A stretch of 64,000 nucleotides of DNA from Hydrotalea sandarakina (GCF_003254115.1 NZ_QKZV01000001.1:124001-188000), one strand, 5' to 3'; positions 36,058 through 45,872 are shown, counted from the first letter of the stretch. The notes: generated by a model not told the origin, from the letters alone. Program-made: numbers and translations.

Positions 36058-37719
36058 ATGAGTGATGAAAAAAGTTTAAATTTTTTAGAAGAAATTATTG
36101 AAGCCGATTTGGCAGCCGGAAAATATCAACAAATAATTACTCGTTTTCCGCCCGAACCCAATGGCTATTTGCACATGGGACATGCTACCAGTATTTGTTT
36201 AAATTTTGGACTTACCAAAAAATACGGTGGTTATACAAATTTGCGATTCGATGATACCAATCCTGTTACAGAAGATACAGAATATGTAGAAAGTATTAAG
36301 GCCGATATAAAATGGTTGGGTTTTGAATGGAAACATGAATTATATGCCAGCGATTACTTTGAAACATTATATGAATTCGCTGTTCAGTTAATTAAAAAAG
36401 GATTGGCCTATGTTGATGACAGTACCAGTGAAGAAATTGCTGAACAAAAAGGTACACCTACACAGCCGGGAACCAATAGCCCATATCGTAATAGATCGAT
36501 AGAAGAAAACTTATTACTTTTTGCCGACATGCGTGCAGGAAAATATAAGGATGGTGAAAAAGTATTGCGTGCCAAAATTGACATGGCACACCCTAATATG
36601 TTAATGCGCGATCCATTAATGTATCGTATTAAACATGCGCACCATCATCGTACCGGTAATAAATGGTGTATATATCCTATGTACGATTTTGCACATGGTC
36701 AAAGCGATAGCATTGAAAAAATTACCCATTCTATTTGTACACTTGAATTTGTTCCACACCGAGAGTTGTATGATTGGTTTATAGAAAAATTAGAAATTTA
36801 TCCTTCACATCAGTATGAGTTTGCCCGTCGCAATCTTTCTTATACGGTAATGAGTAAAAGGAAACTTTTACAATTGGTAAATGAAAAATATGTAGCAGGA
36901 TGGGATGATCCCCGAATGCCTACCATTAGTGCTATGCGTAGGCGCGGATATTTGCCGGAAAGTATTCGTGATTTTTGTGATGGAATTGGCGTTGCTAAAC
37001 GTGAAAACTTAGTTGATATTGGGCTGCTTGAATTTTATGTTCGTGAACGTTTAAATAAAGTGGCATTGCGGAGAATGGTTGTGTTTGATCCCTTAAAAAT
37101 TACCATTACCAACTATCCGGATACTGTTGAATGGCTAGAATCTGAAAATAATCCTGAAGATGCTTCAGCCGGTTCGCGTACCATTCCATTTAGTAAAGAA
37201 ATATATATAGAGAAGGAAGACTTCATGGAGCAACCACCGAAAAAATATTTCAGGCTGGCACCGGGGCAAATGGTTCGTTTAAAAAGTGCTTATATTATTC
37301 AGTGTAATGAAGTAATAAAAGATAGTGAAGGTAATGTTGTAGAGTTAAAATGTACTTATATTCCCGAAAGCAAAAGTGGTAATGATACCAGTGGTATTCA
37401 TGTAAAAGGAACTTTGCATTGGGTAAGTATTCAACATGCTATTCCTATTGAAGTACGTTTATATGATCGTTTGTTTAATGTTGAGAATGTAGATGCAGCT
37501 GAAGGCGATTTTAAAGATTACTATAATCCCAATTCATTAGAAGTTATTCCTAAAGTATTTGCTGAACCTTCATTGCAGAATGCAACTTTAAATGAACGCT
37601 TTCAGTTTATACGTAAAGGATATTTTTGTTTAGATATTGATGCTCAAAATGGTTCTCTGATTTTTAATAGAACTGTTGGGCTGAAAGATACTTGGGCAAA
37701 AGAAATGAAAAAGGCATAA
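36058..37719 (+). CDS. glnS: Glutaminyl-tRNA synthetase
   Basis: A 553-residue class I synthetase charging tRNA-Gln. The HIGH motif appears as HMGH (about residues 39-42) in PPEPNGYLHMGHA and the KMSKS loop as VMSKRK near residue 264. The DDTNP and PTQPGTNSPYRNRS blocks favour GlnRS over GluRS. The C-terminal two beta-barrels that read the anticodon are present. The direct charging route means the amidotransferase GatCAB is not required for Gln. tilS follows 39 bp downstream on the same strand. Confidence 0.95.
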   Translation: MSDEKSLNFLEEIIEADLAAGKYQQIITRFPPEPNGYLHMGHATSICLNFGLTKKYGGYTNLRFDDTNPVTEDTEYVESIKADIKWLGFEWKHELYASDYFETLYEFAVQLIKKGLAYVDDSTSEEIAEQKGTPTQPGTNSPYRNRSIEENLLLFADMRAGKYKDGEKVLRAKIDMAHPNMLMRDPLMYRIKHAHHHRTGNKWCIYPMYDFAHGQSDSIEKITHSICTLEFVPHRELYDWFIEKLEIYPSHQYEFARRNLSYTVMSKRKLLQLVNEKYVAGWDDPRMPTISAMRRRGYLPESIRDFCDGIGVAKRENLVDIGLLEFYVRERLNKVALRRMVVFDPLKITITNYPDTVEWLESENNPEDASAGSRTIPFSKEIYIEKEDFMEQPPKKYFRLAPGQMVRLKSAYIIQCNEVIKDSEGNVVELKCTYIPESKSGNDTSGIHVKGTLHWVSIQHAIPIEVRLYDRLFNVENVDAAEGDFKDYYNPNSLEVIPKVFAEPSLQNATLNERFQFIRKGYFCLDIDAQNGSLIFNRTVGLKDTWAKEMKKA

Positions 37720-37758
37720 ACTCATTTCTCCTACATCTTTTTGTTGCAATCTGTATAT

Positions 37759-39108
37759 ATGAATTTATTTGAAGCATTTCAATTGCAATGGAAACAAAAG
37801 TTTTCCTACTTACACCCTCATAACTGTACCTTATTGGTGGCAGTAAGCGGTGGGGTAGATAGTATGGTACTGTTACATTGCTTACACAAAATACAATTCC
37901 ATATAGCAGTTGCACATGTAAATTTTCAGTTGAGGGGGGAAGAAAGTATTCGTGATGCAGTTTTTGTACAGCAAACCTGTGAAAAGTATAATATTCCTTT
38001 TTATTTAAAAACAGTAAACACACAAGCTTTTGCTGACGAAGAAAAAATTTCAATTCAAGTAGCAGCAAGGCGGCTTCGTTATGAGTGGTTCGAACAACTA
38101 TTACAACAACCCTACTTTAAAACAACGCCCAATGCTTTTATTGTAACAGCTCACCATGCCAATGATAATATTGAAACACTATTGCATCATTTATTCAGGG
38201 GTACCGGAATAGCAGGATTACAAGGTATTCCTTCAAAAAATAATCAGATTATCCGTCCATTATTATTTGCTTATAAGCAAGATATTATTGCATACGCAGA
38301 GCAAAACAAGTTACAATGGGTTGATGATTCATCCAATAAAAAACACGATTATACGCGTAATTTTATTCGGTTACAAATTTTGCCGCAGTTACAACAACAT
38401 TTTCCCAATATCGATGCTATATTGACGGAGAATATTGAAAGATTTCAAGAAGCAAACTTATTATACCAGCAAGCTTTACAAAACCATTTTAAAAAACTAA
38501 TACAACAAAACGAATTCGGCTATCAAATTCCTATAGAATTATTAAAGAAAACACAACCCTTCACAACAGTTTTATGGGAAATTGCCAAACAATTTGGTTG
38601 CCAGTCTGCACAGTTAATTTCCATAGAAAAATTATTAGATGCAAAAAACGGAAGTGTGGTGGAAACATCCACTCATCGATTTGTCAAAAACAGGAAATGG
38701 TTATTGATACAATTGCGCAGTAATCCCATCAACGACTTTGTAACGATTCAAAAATGGTGTAATCAAATTCAATATGCCGCGGGTAAATTATTGTTGAATA
38801 AAGTGCCGGTTCCCGAAAAATTTGAAGCCAATAATCATACTATTTATATTGATGAAGCTGCATTGCAATTTCCTTTAATTATACGTAAGCTAAAAACGGG
38901 AGATTATTTTTATCCCTTTGGGATGAAACACAAAAAAAAGATTAGTCGTTTTTTAATTGATTTGAAACTATCGCTTCCCCAAAAAGAAAATGTATGGGTG
39001 TTAGAAATGAATAAAAAAATAATTTGGGTAATTGGTTATCGGGCCGATAATCGTTTTAAAGTAAATGCCAATGCTAAGCAATGCATTAAAATTGATTATT
39101 TAAAATAG
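37759..39108 (+). CDS. tilS: tRNA(Ile)-lysidine synthetase TilS
   Basis: A 449-residue N-type ATP pyrophosphatase that changes C34 of tRNA-Ile(CAU) to lysidine. The PP-loop SGGVDS lies at residues 30-35, followed by AHVNFQLRG and TAHHANDNIETLLH. The C-terminal TilS-type domain carries RKLKTGDYFYPFGM and KKISRFLIDLKL, which bind the tRNA. ATG 37759 is preferred; an upstream in-frame codon at 37741 is TTG. The 3' end overlaps the convergent rhomboid gene by 13 bp. Confidence 0.95.
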   Translation: MNLFEAFQLQWKQKFSYLHPHNCTLLVAVSGGVDSMVLLHCLHKIQFHIAVAHVNFQLRGEESIRDAVFVQQTCEKYNIPFYLKTVNTQAFADEEKISIQVAARRLRYEWFEQLLQQPYFKTTPNAFIVTAHHANDNIETLLHHLFRGTGIAGLQGIPSKNNQIIRPLLFAYKQDIIAYAEQNKLQWVDDSSNKKHDYTRNFIRLQILPQLQQHFPNIDAILTENIERFQEANLLYQQALQNHFKKLIQQNEFGYQIPIELLKKTQPFTTVLWEIAKQFGCQSAQLISIEKLLDAKNGSVVETSTHRFVKNRKWLLIQLRSNPINDFVTIQKWCNQIQYAAGKLLLNKVPVPEKFEANNHTIYIDEAALQFPLIIRKLKTGDYFYPFGMKHKKKISRFLIDLKLSLPQKENVWVLEMNKKIIWVIGYRADNRFKVNANAKQCIKIDYLK

Positions 39109-39734
39109 TTACTTACTTCGTTAATAAAATGCCCTACCGGGTTAAATGGGCTTAAAAAGTGTGCCGTAATAATTAAAAAAACTATGCCATATATTGCCCC
39201 CCAAAAATGTGCTGAATGATTGATTCTGCTATTGCCTTTTCTTGATAAATACGCCGAAATTACCAAGTAAACTATGCCGAATAAGAAGGCGGGAAATTCA
39301 ATAGGAATAAATAGTAAACTTAAAGGTTGGGTAGGGGCTAAAAATACAAACGCAAATACAACTGCCGAAACCGCCCCCGATGCACCTAAGCTTTTATATG
39401 CATAGTTGGTAGCATTTTTAAAATAAGTGGGTAATAAACAAACAATTAATGCGGTAACGTATAATATCAGAAAAAGTGGCTTACCTCTTTCGCCATAAAT
39501 GGTAACAAAGAAATTTTCAATAGCATCACCAAACATATAAAAGGCATACATATTAAACGCTAAATGCATTAAATCGGCATGAATAAATCCACAAGTAACG
39601 AAACGATACCATTGATGTTGATAGGTAATTGCGGGTGGATAAAAAATTAAATCGTCTATTAGCCTTTCATTCGAAAAAGCAAGAAAAGATATGATGCTGG
39701 TAATGGCGATTATTATGATGGTAATTGAAGGCAT
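39096..39734 (-). CDS. Rhomboid-family intramembrane serine protease
   Basis: A 212-residue protein with six hydrophobic segments. Catalytic Ser119 lies in the GxSG motif (SLGASGAV) and the catalytic His is in NHSAHFWGA (most likely His176); the helix-2 block HADLMHLAFNMYAFYMFG is also typical. It cleaves membrane segments of unknown substrates. The gene starts 18 bp after the end of rlmH on the minus strand, so the two may be one transcript. Confidence 0.92.
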   Translation of the reverse strand: MPSITIIIIAITSIISFLAFSNERLIDDLIFYPPAITYQHQWYRFVTCGFIHADLMHLAFNMYAFYMFGDAIENFFVTIYGERGKPLFLILYVTALIVCLLPTYFKNATNYAYKSLGASGAVSAVVFAFVFLAPTQPLSLLFIPIEFPAFLFGIVYLVISAYLSRKGNSRINHSAHFWGAIYGIVFLIITAHFLSPFNPVGHFINEVSNYFK

Positions 39735-39752
39735 ATTTATGATTGCTGCAAA

Positions 39753-40226
39753 TTATATATGATGATATTTTTCATTGTTCAGAATGGTACATGCCCTATA
39801 TATTTGTTCTGCCAAAATTAGTCGGACCAACATATGCGGAAATACCAATTTTGATAAGCTCCAAGTAAAATCAGCACGTTTTAAAATTACTTCATCTACG
39901 CCAAATGCGCCGCCAATTAAAAAGATCATTTTTCTATTTCCTGCATTAATTTTTTGTTGTATAAAATTAGCCAGTTCAATAGATGTTAGTTGTTTACCTT
40001 TTTCATCCAGCACTATCAAATAATCTTCCTTTTGTAAACTGTTTAGTATTAAACCGGCTTCTGCCTTTTTTAATTCAGCTGCACTAAGCGTAGCAGCATT
40101 TTTTAGTGGCTTTATGATGAACCATTCAACCGGAAAATAATTTTTAATTCGTTTAGTAAATTCCTCTATAGCTTCACTCACCATAGGCTCATGCTGCTTG
40201 CCGATTGAAATAAATTGTATTTTCAT
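39753..40226 (-). CDS. rlmH: 23S rRNA (pseudouridine1915-N3)-methyltransferase RlmH
   Basis: A 157-residue SPOUT methyltransferase acting on helix 69 of 23S rRNA in assembled ribosomes. The hallmark sequences are LDEKGKQLTS, FLIGGAFGVDE (SAM-binding knot) and the C-terminal ILAEQIYRACTILNNEKYHH. ATG 40226 gives the usual length and N-terminus (MKIQFISIGK); 25 extra codons upstream in the frame overlap the end of the preceding gene and are not conserved in character. Confidence 0.96.
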   Translation of the reverse strand: MKIQFISIGKQHEPMVSEAIEEFTKRIKNYFPVEWFIIKPLKNAATLSAAELKKAEAGLILNSLQKEDYLIVLDEKGKQLTSIELANFIQQKINAGNRKMIFLIGGAFGVDEVILKRADFTWSLSKLVFPHMLVRLILAEQIYRACTILNNEKYHHI

Positions 40227-40275
40227 AACAGCTAATGATATGTATCGGCAATGAATAATAAGGTTTCCAAGATGT

Positions 40276-40929
40276 TTATATTTTAATGATTTCGTACCCA
40301 ATTATTAAAATATATATGAATATAAGTAGCACCACAAAAATGATGATGAATACGGGTATTAAACTTAGCAGCATATATACCTTGCTTTTAAATAAGTTGC
40401 TGTAAGTAAAATTGTCGCTTATTTGTAACATTCCCTCATTGTGTGCCTTTAAAAATTTTGCCAAATAATATTGATATTGTTGAAATGACGGTTTTAATAC
40501 GTTGCTAATTACAGTTTTTATGGAATCTGTATTTCCGGGCAGATGGCTGTAGTAATAGGTAATTAAGGTATTATACTTTTTTCTAGATGTTTTTAAACTG
40601 TCTAAAATAAGGCTATCGGTAGGGTGTAGCAGATTTAATATTGAGATGCTATCGAAACGTTTATTGTTTTGAACAATTACTTGTTCCCAGTTATTTATTC
40701 TGATTGCTTTTTGATTATTACAAGCATACTCCAGGAATGTTGCCCAATTTGCATAAGATGTTTGTAAAATTTGTTGGCTTATGGCATTGAAATGGGCTTC
40801 TTTGTTGATTAGTTTACTATACTCTCTGTCAATTTTTCTGGCAAAGAAGTTGTAAAAAATAAACGTAACAACAATTGTAAAAATTAATAATACAATAATT
40901 CCCTTTTTTGAAAAGAATAGTGAACCCAT
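40276..40929 (-). CDS. Two-TM sensor-like membrane protein, unknown function
   Basis: I do not recognise a named family. The 217-residue product has a membrane helix at about 9-30, a predominantly helical extracytoplasmic region of about 150 residues (rich in Asn, Gln, Tyr and Lys), and a second membrane helix at about 187-213 with almost nothing after it. The layout resembles the four-helix-bundle sensing part of chemoreceptors or histidine kinases but without any signalling domain. It stands between DUF4954 and rlmH on the minus strand with 67-bp and 49-bp gaps. Confidence 0.65.
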   Translation of the reverse strand: MGSLFFSKKGIIVLLIFTIVVTFIFYNFFARKIDREYSKLINKEAHFNAISQQILQTSYANWATFLEYACNNQKAIRINNWEQVIVQNNKRFDSISILNLLHPTDSLILDSLKTSRKKYNTLITYYYSHLPGNTDSIKTVISNVLKPSFQQYQYYLAKFLKAHNEGMLQISDNFTYSNLFKSKVYMLLSLIPVFIIIFVVLLIFIYILIIGYEIIKI

Positions 40930-40996
40930 ATTTTCATTTCTGTGAGAACGAATATAGGTAAGAATTTTTAGTAAAATTTATTAGCTTTCATTTATT

Positions 40997-43234
40997 TTAA
41001 GCTTTCATAGGTAGCTGAAGTAATTTTTCGCTTATTAATTCTAATGTTGTTTTAAATGCCATTAATTCCTTGTTTTGTTGATTAATGAATGAATTATCTG
41101 CCAGTTTACCCATTACAGCCTCCATTTCAGCATCTGAATCGTAAACCATTTTCCGATAAGGATTGATATAATCTTTTTCCCTGGAAAGGAAAATTTGTTC
41201 GGTGATCCAGCTTTTTGTTTCTATTACTTCTTTAAACAATTTTTGAATAAAGTTTGCATTAATTGTTTCCCAGTTAATTTGATATAACTCTGTTAATGCA
41301 GCTAAAGCGTGTTTTGTTTTTTCAGTATTGTAAAGATTTCCCTGCTTTTCATAAAAATGATGAACTTGCTCCCAACTATTAATATTGTTGTTTTTAATTT
41401 GCAGAAGCAGTTTATCAACAGTGTCTTTTTCCATTAGCTGCCCACCAACATTTATCCATTGTTTTCTTTCAAAGTTGGGCAACGATTTTTTTAAGTCGGA
41501 AACACTAGTAATAGAATTAGTGTTTATCCAGTTTAATAAATGATTAATGCCATAATAAGCAATCATTTGTTTGTATAAATGATATGCTTTGAATGCTTTA
41601 ATAATAATTGTTTTGCGTTTATTATTTTCAGCATTCGGTAAAACAATTTCTAATGAATCAATGAGTTCAGCACCATTTTCCTTGTTCAATAATTCTCGTC
41701 CTTTTTCAATACAAGCTTCATTACTATTGCTTAGTTCGTTAGTTTCTTTAGTATAAAAAGCTTTTCCAACACAATATTCAAGCGTACTAATGCCGTCAAA
41801 CATTTCGTTTACGGTATCTGGTGCAAGAAAATCGTATTCCAGGTATTGAATTTTTTCAGTTCTTTTATCGCGATCAATGTATTTCCAACTGTTGCGAGCA
41901 AGCGCGTACATATTGTACATAAACCAATATGCCGGCATTATTACCAGTTGGTTTTTTTCATTATCAATGCTTACCAATGAAAAAGGCAAAGTAATATTAA
42001 GCTCTGCAGGATAATCGCCTTTTGCTAAAATAATGTAACTGGCAAATTTAGAGTTGTGCTTTAAACTAACGCATAAGCCGGGCCAAAAACCACGCCCCAT
42101 AACCATTTCGCCATCCGGACCTCTAGAATTATGGTTTGAACCAATAGTTGCACCTGCAGCAATATTACTTTGTCCCATTAATAAAGCGGCACACAAAAAT
42201 GAATTATTGTGGTGTTGTTCGTGTGCGGGAAAGATTAATGAGTTTAATACTTCGCAGCATGAAATAGTGGCATTATTACCCAAATAAGAATTAATTAATC
42301 GAGCACCATATTTTAATTGAGAATGCGAAGCCATAATAAAACGTACGGCTTTTACACCATAAAATATTCTGCATCCGAAGCCAATAATACCATTCACCAA
42401 TTCACAACCTTCACCAATTTGTGTTTGTCCTTCTTTTCCTGAATTAATGGTTAAGTTTTTTAATTTATTGGCACCTTTAATATAGGCATCCTCGCCAATC
42501 CATACATCTTTTAAAATGGCAGAATTTTTGATAACCGTTCTATTGCCTACTTTTCCATAATAGCCGCGTTTTTGGTTAAACTGTTTTTCGGTGAAATTTT
42601 TAAATTGCTGTAACAGTTCTTTGTCAGCTCTATATTTACTCCATAAATAGGCATCACCGGGTAGCATGCCATTGAATGGAATTACACTTCTTCCACCGTT
42701 TTCATTGCAAATTTCCAACCAAATACGAATGGCTTCATCTTCACCTTCTTTCACAATACCATTTCCAAACTTTGCGTGGTTTGAAGTAACCATTTCATTA
42801 ATATTGGCTAAAATACATTCATTACCAATAATGAAGTGTGATAAGTAATTCACATTGTCAATTACCACATTATCGCCAATGTCGCAACTTATAATAATGG
42901 AATTGTATAAACCCACGGGTATGGTTAAGTCACTAAAGTTCAGGCATATTGGTTCCAATTTGCCAATTCGAACCAGCCCAAAAAACTTACAGTTTTTTAC
43001 CAGTTCGGGGTTAAAGGCATCTGATACTAAAATATTATTCCAATCGTCGCTGGTATTCCTGTTTTTTACCAATGCTTCAATTTCGTATGCGGTTAAACGT
43101 CGGTATTCAATACCGCTTCTGTTTTGTGCATCTCTTAAATAATATTCATTTTTTCCCTTTGGTAAATATTCCGGCGGAATAAAATGATATCCTAATTGTT
43201 GTATAGGTATTTTTTGAATATTATTTTCAGGCAT
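40997..43234 (-). CDS. DUF4954 protein with left-handed beta-helix region
   Basis: A 745-residue cytoplasmic protein. Its first half contains hexapeptide-type turns (IGDNVVIDNV, IGEDAYIKGA, IGEGCELVNG, IAAGATIGSNHNSRGPDGE) like the left-handed beta-helix of sugar nucleotidyl/acyltransferases; the second half is helical. The family is known mainly from Bacteroidota and has no assigned activity. It starts 22 bp after glmS and is probably co-transcribed with it, which suggests, but does not prove, a role near UDP-GlcNAc synthesis or amino-sugar use. No signal peptide or membrane segment. Confidence 0.85.
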   Translation of the reverse strand: MPENNIQKIPIQQLGYHFIPPEYLPKGKNEYYLRDAQNRSGIEYRRLTAYEIEALVKNRNTSDDWNNILVSDAFNPELVKNCKFFGLVRIGKLEPICLNFSDLTIPVGLYNSIIISCDIGDNVVIDNVNYLSHFIIGNECILANINEMVTSNHAKFGNGIVKEGEDEAIRIWLEICNENGGRSVIPFNGMLPGDAYLWSKYRADKELLQQFKNFTEKQFNQKRGYYGKVGNRTVIKNSAILKDVWIGEDAYIKGANKLKNLTINSGKEGQTQIGEGCELVNGIIGFGCRIFYGVKAVRFIMASHSQLKYGARLINSYLGNNATISCCEVLNSLIFPAHEQHHNNSFLCAALLMGQSNIAAGATIGSNHNSRGPDGEMVMGRGFWPGLCVSLKHNSKFASYIILAKGDYPAELNITLPFSLVSIDNEKNQLVIMPAYWFMYNMYALARNSWKYIDRDKRTEKIQYLEYDFLAPDTVNEMFDGISTLEYCVGKAFYTKETNELSNSNEACIEKGRELLNKENGAELIDSLEIVLPNAENNKRKTIIIKAFKAYHLYKQMIAYYGINHLLNWINTNSITSVSDLKKSLPNFERKQWINVGGQLMEKDTVDKLLLQIKNNNINSWEQVHHFYEKQGNLYNTEKTKHALAALTELYQINWETINANFIQKLFKEVIETKSWITEQIFLSREKDYINPYRKMVYDSDAEMEAVMGKLADNSFINQQNKELMAFKTTLELISEKLLQLPMKA

Positions 43235-43256
43235 GTTGTTACATTTGGTTCAAAAA

Positions 43257-45095
43257 TTATTCTACTGTAACACTTTTGGCTAAGTTACGAGGTTTGTCAA
43301 CATCGTATCCTTTTGCAACGCCAACATAATAGCTTAATAATTGTAAAGGTATAACACTTAATAAAGGTGCCAATACTTCATCTGTTTCAGGCACAAATAG
43401 TGTATCGTTAGCCATAGGTGGTAAAGTATTATCGCCCTCTGTCGCAATGGCAATAACGATTCCTTTTCTTGCCTTAATTTCTTGCACATTGCTAATTACT
43501 TTTTCATAATATTTATCCTTTGTGGCAACAAATACAACCGGAAGTTGATTGTCGACCAATGCAATGGGGCCATGCTTCATTTCTGCTGCGGGGTACCCCT
43601 CTGCGTGTATATAAGATATTTCTTTTAGTTTAAGCGCACCTTCTAATGCTACCGGAAAATTGTAGCCACGCCCTAAATATAAAAAGTCATTTGCATCTTT
43701 ATATTTCTCAGCAATTTGTTGAACACGCTCAGTATTTTTCAATATTTCTCTTACTTTATCAGGAATATCGGCCAGTTCCTGCATAAGTGCTAAATAACGG
43801 TCATGCATTAAGGTACCTTTCGCTAAACCAATTTTTAAAGCCATCATAGCCAATACAGCCAATTGTCCGGTAAAAGCTTTTGTACTGGCTACACCAATTT
43901 CAGGCCCTGCATGCGTATAGGCCCCTGCATTACTTAAGCGTGCAATGCTGCTGCCTACAACATTTACTACTCCAAAAATAAAAGCACCTTTTTCTTTGGC
44001 ATTTTCTAATGCTACTAAAGTATCGGCTGTTTCACCGCTTTGTGAAATGGCAATAATTACATCGCCTTTGTGTATAATGGGGTTTCTGTATCTGAACTCA
44101 CTGGCATATTCTACTTCAACAGGAATACGGCAAAGCTCTTCAATCATGTATTCTGCCACTAATCCGGCATGCCAACTGGTGCCACAGGCAACAATAATCA
44201 TACGGTGTGCATTTGTTAAAGCTTCTAAGTGGTTTTCAATGCCGCTCATAATAATTTTACCTACTTCCGGAAGTAAACGTCCTCTTAAGCAATCGCGAAT
44301 GGTTTCAGGTTGTTCATGAATTTCTTTTAGCATAAAATGGTCATAACCACCTTTTTCAATAGCAGCTAAGTCCATATCGAGTTTGGTAATAAAAGGTGTT
44401 TGTTTTTCATTACCTAAATTCTTTAAAGTAAGTTCGTCGGCTTTTACAATGGCAATTTCATAATCGTTTACATACACTACTTCTTTGGTGTATTCAATAA
44501 TGGGTGAGGCATCGCTGGCTAAGAAATGTTCGCCCTTACCAATACCTATCACTAACGGACTCCCTTTTCTGGCAGCAATAATGGTATCAGGGTCATTTTT
44601 ATCAATTAACAAAATACAATAAGCACCCACAACACGTTTTAAAGCAATGCGCAATGCTTCTTCTAAATTACACTGATTGTTTTTTTGAATGTCTTCAATA
44701 AAGTTCAATAAAACCTCAGTATCTGTGTCGCTGGTAAAATGATATCCCTTCTTTAATAATTCGTTTTTTATGCTAACATAGTTTTCAATAATACCATTGT
44801 GAATCATGGCTAAGTTACCATTGTTGCTGGTATGTGGGTGGGCATTTCTATCACTTGGTTCACCATGTGTAGCCCAGCGGGTATGGCCTATGCCTATATG
44901 TGCATGCACGTTTTTGCCTAAAGCAGCTTCTTCTAAATCAGTAACACGCCCTTTTTTCTTATAAATATTCAATGCGCCGTTGTCAATTAAAGCAATACCG
45001 GCACTATCATATCCACGATATTCCAAACGTTTTAAACCTTTAATAATAATAGGGTAGGCTTCTTTTTTACCAATGTATCCAACAATTCCACACAT
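43257..45095 (-). CDS. glmS: Glutamine-fructose-6-phosphate aminotransferase GlmS
   Basis: A 612-residue enzyme making glucosamine-6-phosphate for peptidoglycan and LPS. The N-terminal glutaminase starts with nucleophile Cys2 (MCGIVGYIG) and contains RWATHGEPSDRNAHPH; the C-terminal half has two SIS domains (SQSGETADT near residue 355, YLGRGYNFPVALEGALKLKE near 480) and ends with KSVTVE as in the family. It is complete. No glmS ribozyme-like leader is visible: only 84 bp separate it from the divergent acetyltransferase gene. Confidence 0.97.
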   Translation of the reverse strand: MCGIVGYIGKKEAYPIIIKGLKRLEYRGYDSAGIALIDNGALNIYKKKGRVTDLEEAALGKNVHAHIGIGHTRWATHGEPSDRNAHPHTSNNGNLAMIHNGIIENYVSIKNELLKKGYHFTSDTDTEVLLNFIEDIQKNNQCNLEEALRIALKRVVGAYCILLIDKNDPDTIIAARKGSPLVIGIGKGEHFLASDASPIIEYTKEVVYVNDYEIAIVKADELTLKNLGNEKQTPFITKLDMDLAAIEKGGYDHFMLKEIHEQPETIRDCLRGRLLPEVGKIIMSGIENHLEALTNAHRMIIVACGTSWHAGLVAEYMIEELCRIPVEVEYASEFRYRNPIIHKGDVIIAISQSGETADTLVALENAKEKGAFIFGVVNVVGSSIARLSNAGAYTHAGPEIGVASTKAFTGQLAVLAMMALKIGLAKGTLMHDRYLALMQELADIPDKVREILKNTERVQQIAEKYKDANDFLYLGRGYNFPVALEGALKLKEISYIHAEGYPAAEMKHGPIALVDNQLPVVFVATKDKYYEKVISNVQEIKARKGIVIAIATEGDNTLPPMANDTLFVPETDEVLAPLLSVIPLQLLSYYVGVAKGYDVDKPRNLAKSVTVE

Positions 45096-45162
45096 AATAT
45101 AATGAATTTATGATGAGCCTGCAATATCCTAAATTTTACGCTAAAATTGTGTAAGTTCATGC

Positions 45163-45179
45163 ACAAATACACTATTTGT
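45163..45179. repeat. Perfect 7-bp dyad before the acetyltransferase gene
   Basis: ACAAATA (45163-45169), CAC, TATTTGT (45173-45179) directly abuts ATG 45180 in the divergent glmS/acetyltransferase gap. It could be an operator or simply part of promoter-like AT-rich DNA; there is no further evidence for either. Confidence 0.4.
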
Positions 45180-45785
45180 ATGAGTAAGGCATTTCCATTT
45201 CATGAAACATTGGTGCTGGAAAATGAACGCGTTATATTGCGTGCATTAACACAAAATGATGTAGCTAATTTGCGTGTTTTTTCTGAACATGAACCGGAAT
45301 TATGGCAATATTCAATTCAATCTGCTGCAGGTGAAGCAAACCTGCAATTGTATATGGATAAGGCATTGAAAGATAAAAGCGAAGGCAATGCATATCCGTT
45401 TATCGTATATGATAAAATAATGCAAGAATACGCAGGTTGTACTCGTTTTTATGATATTCAATCGCAACATGCTTGCTTGCAATTGGGTTATACTTGGTAT
45501 GGAAAAAAATTTCAGGGTACAGGCTTAAATGTACATTGTAAATATTTAATGCTTTCATTTGTGTTTGATAATTTGGGTTTTGAAAGGGTAGAGGCAAGGG
45601 CTGATGTTTTAAATAAAAGAAGTATTGCTGCCATGAAAAAAATTGGTTTTTTGGAAGAAGGCATTTTACGCAACAATGCACTAAGTGCTAATGGCATTAG
45701 AAGAGATTCAATGGTGCTTTCAATTTTAAAATCAGAGTGGTATGATGCAATAAAAAAGCAGATCCTTCATTTAATGCAGTATTAA
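45180..45785 (+). CDS. GNAT acetyltransferase (RimJ/RimL type)
   Basis: A 201-residue acetyltransferase of the Acetyltransf_3 group: opening LENERVILRALTQNDV, central strand ACLQLGYTWYGKKFQGTG (acetyl-CoA pyrophosphate region, normally Q/RxxGxG/A), FERVEARADVLNKRSIAAMKKIGF and EGILR. Related proteins acetylate ribosomal-protein N-termini or small amines; the target is unknown. ATG 45180 matches the family start best; ATG 45159 is possible. It is divergent from glmS. Confidence 0.88.
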   Translation: MSKAFPFHETLVLENERVILRALTQNDVANLRVFSEHEPELWQYSIQSAAGEANLQLYMDKALKDKSEGNAYPFIVYDKIMQEYAGCTRFYDIQSQHACLQLGYTWYGKKFQGTGLNVHCKYLMLSFVFDNLGFERVEARADVLNKRSIAAMKKIGFLEEGILRNNALSANGIRRDSMVLSILKSEWYDAIKKQILHLMQY

Positions 45786-45872
45786 TCAATATTATTTTTT
45801 TGTAAAATTCAATTGGTTATTCCCACTAATTTTAAATTTTGCTTTTATTGCAAGAATATAATAAGCTTATTC

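Noticed and set aside
45096-45179. glmS ribozyme or riboswitch upstream of glmS
   Set aside because: The 84-bp divergent gap is too short and lacks the conserved core; only a short dyad is present.
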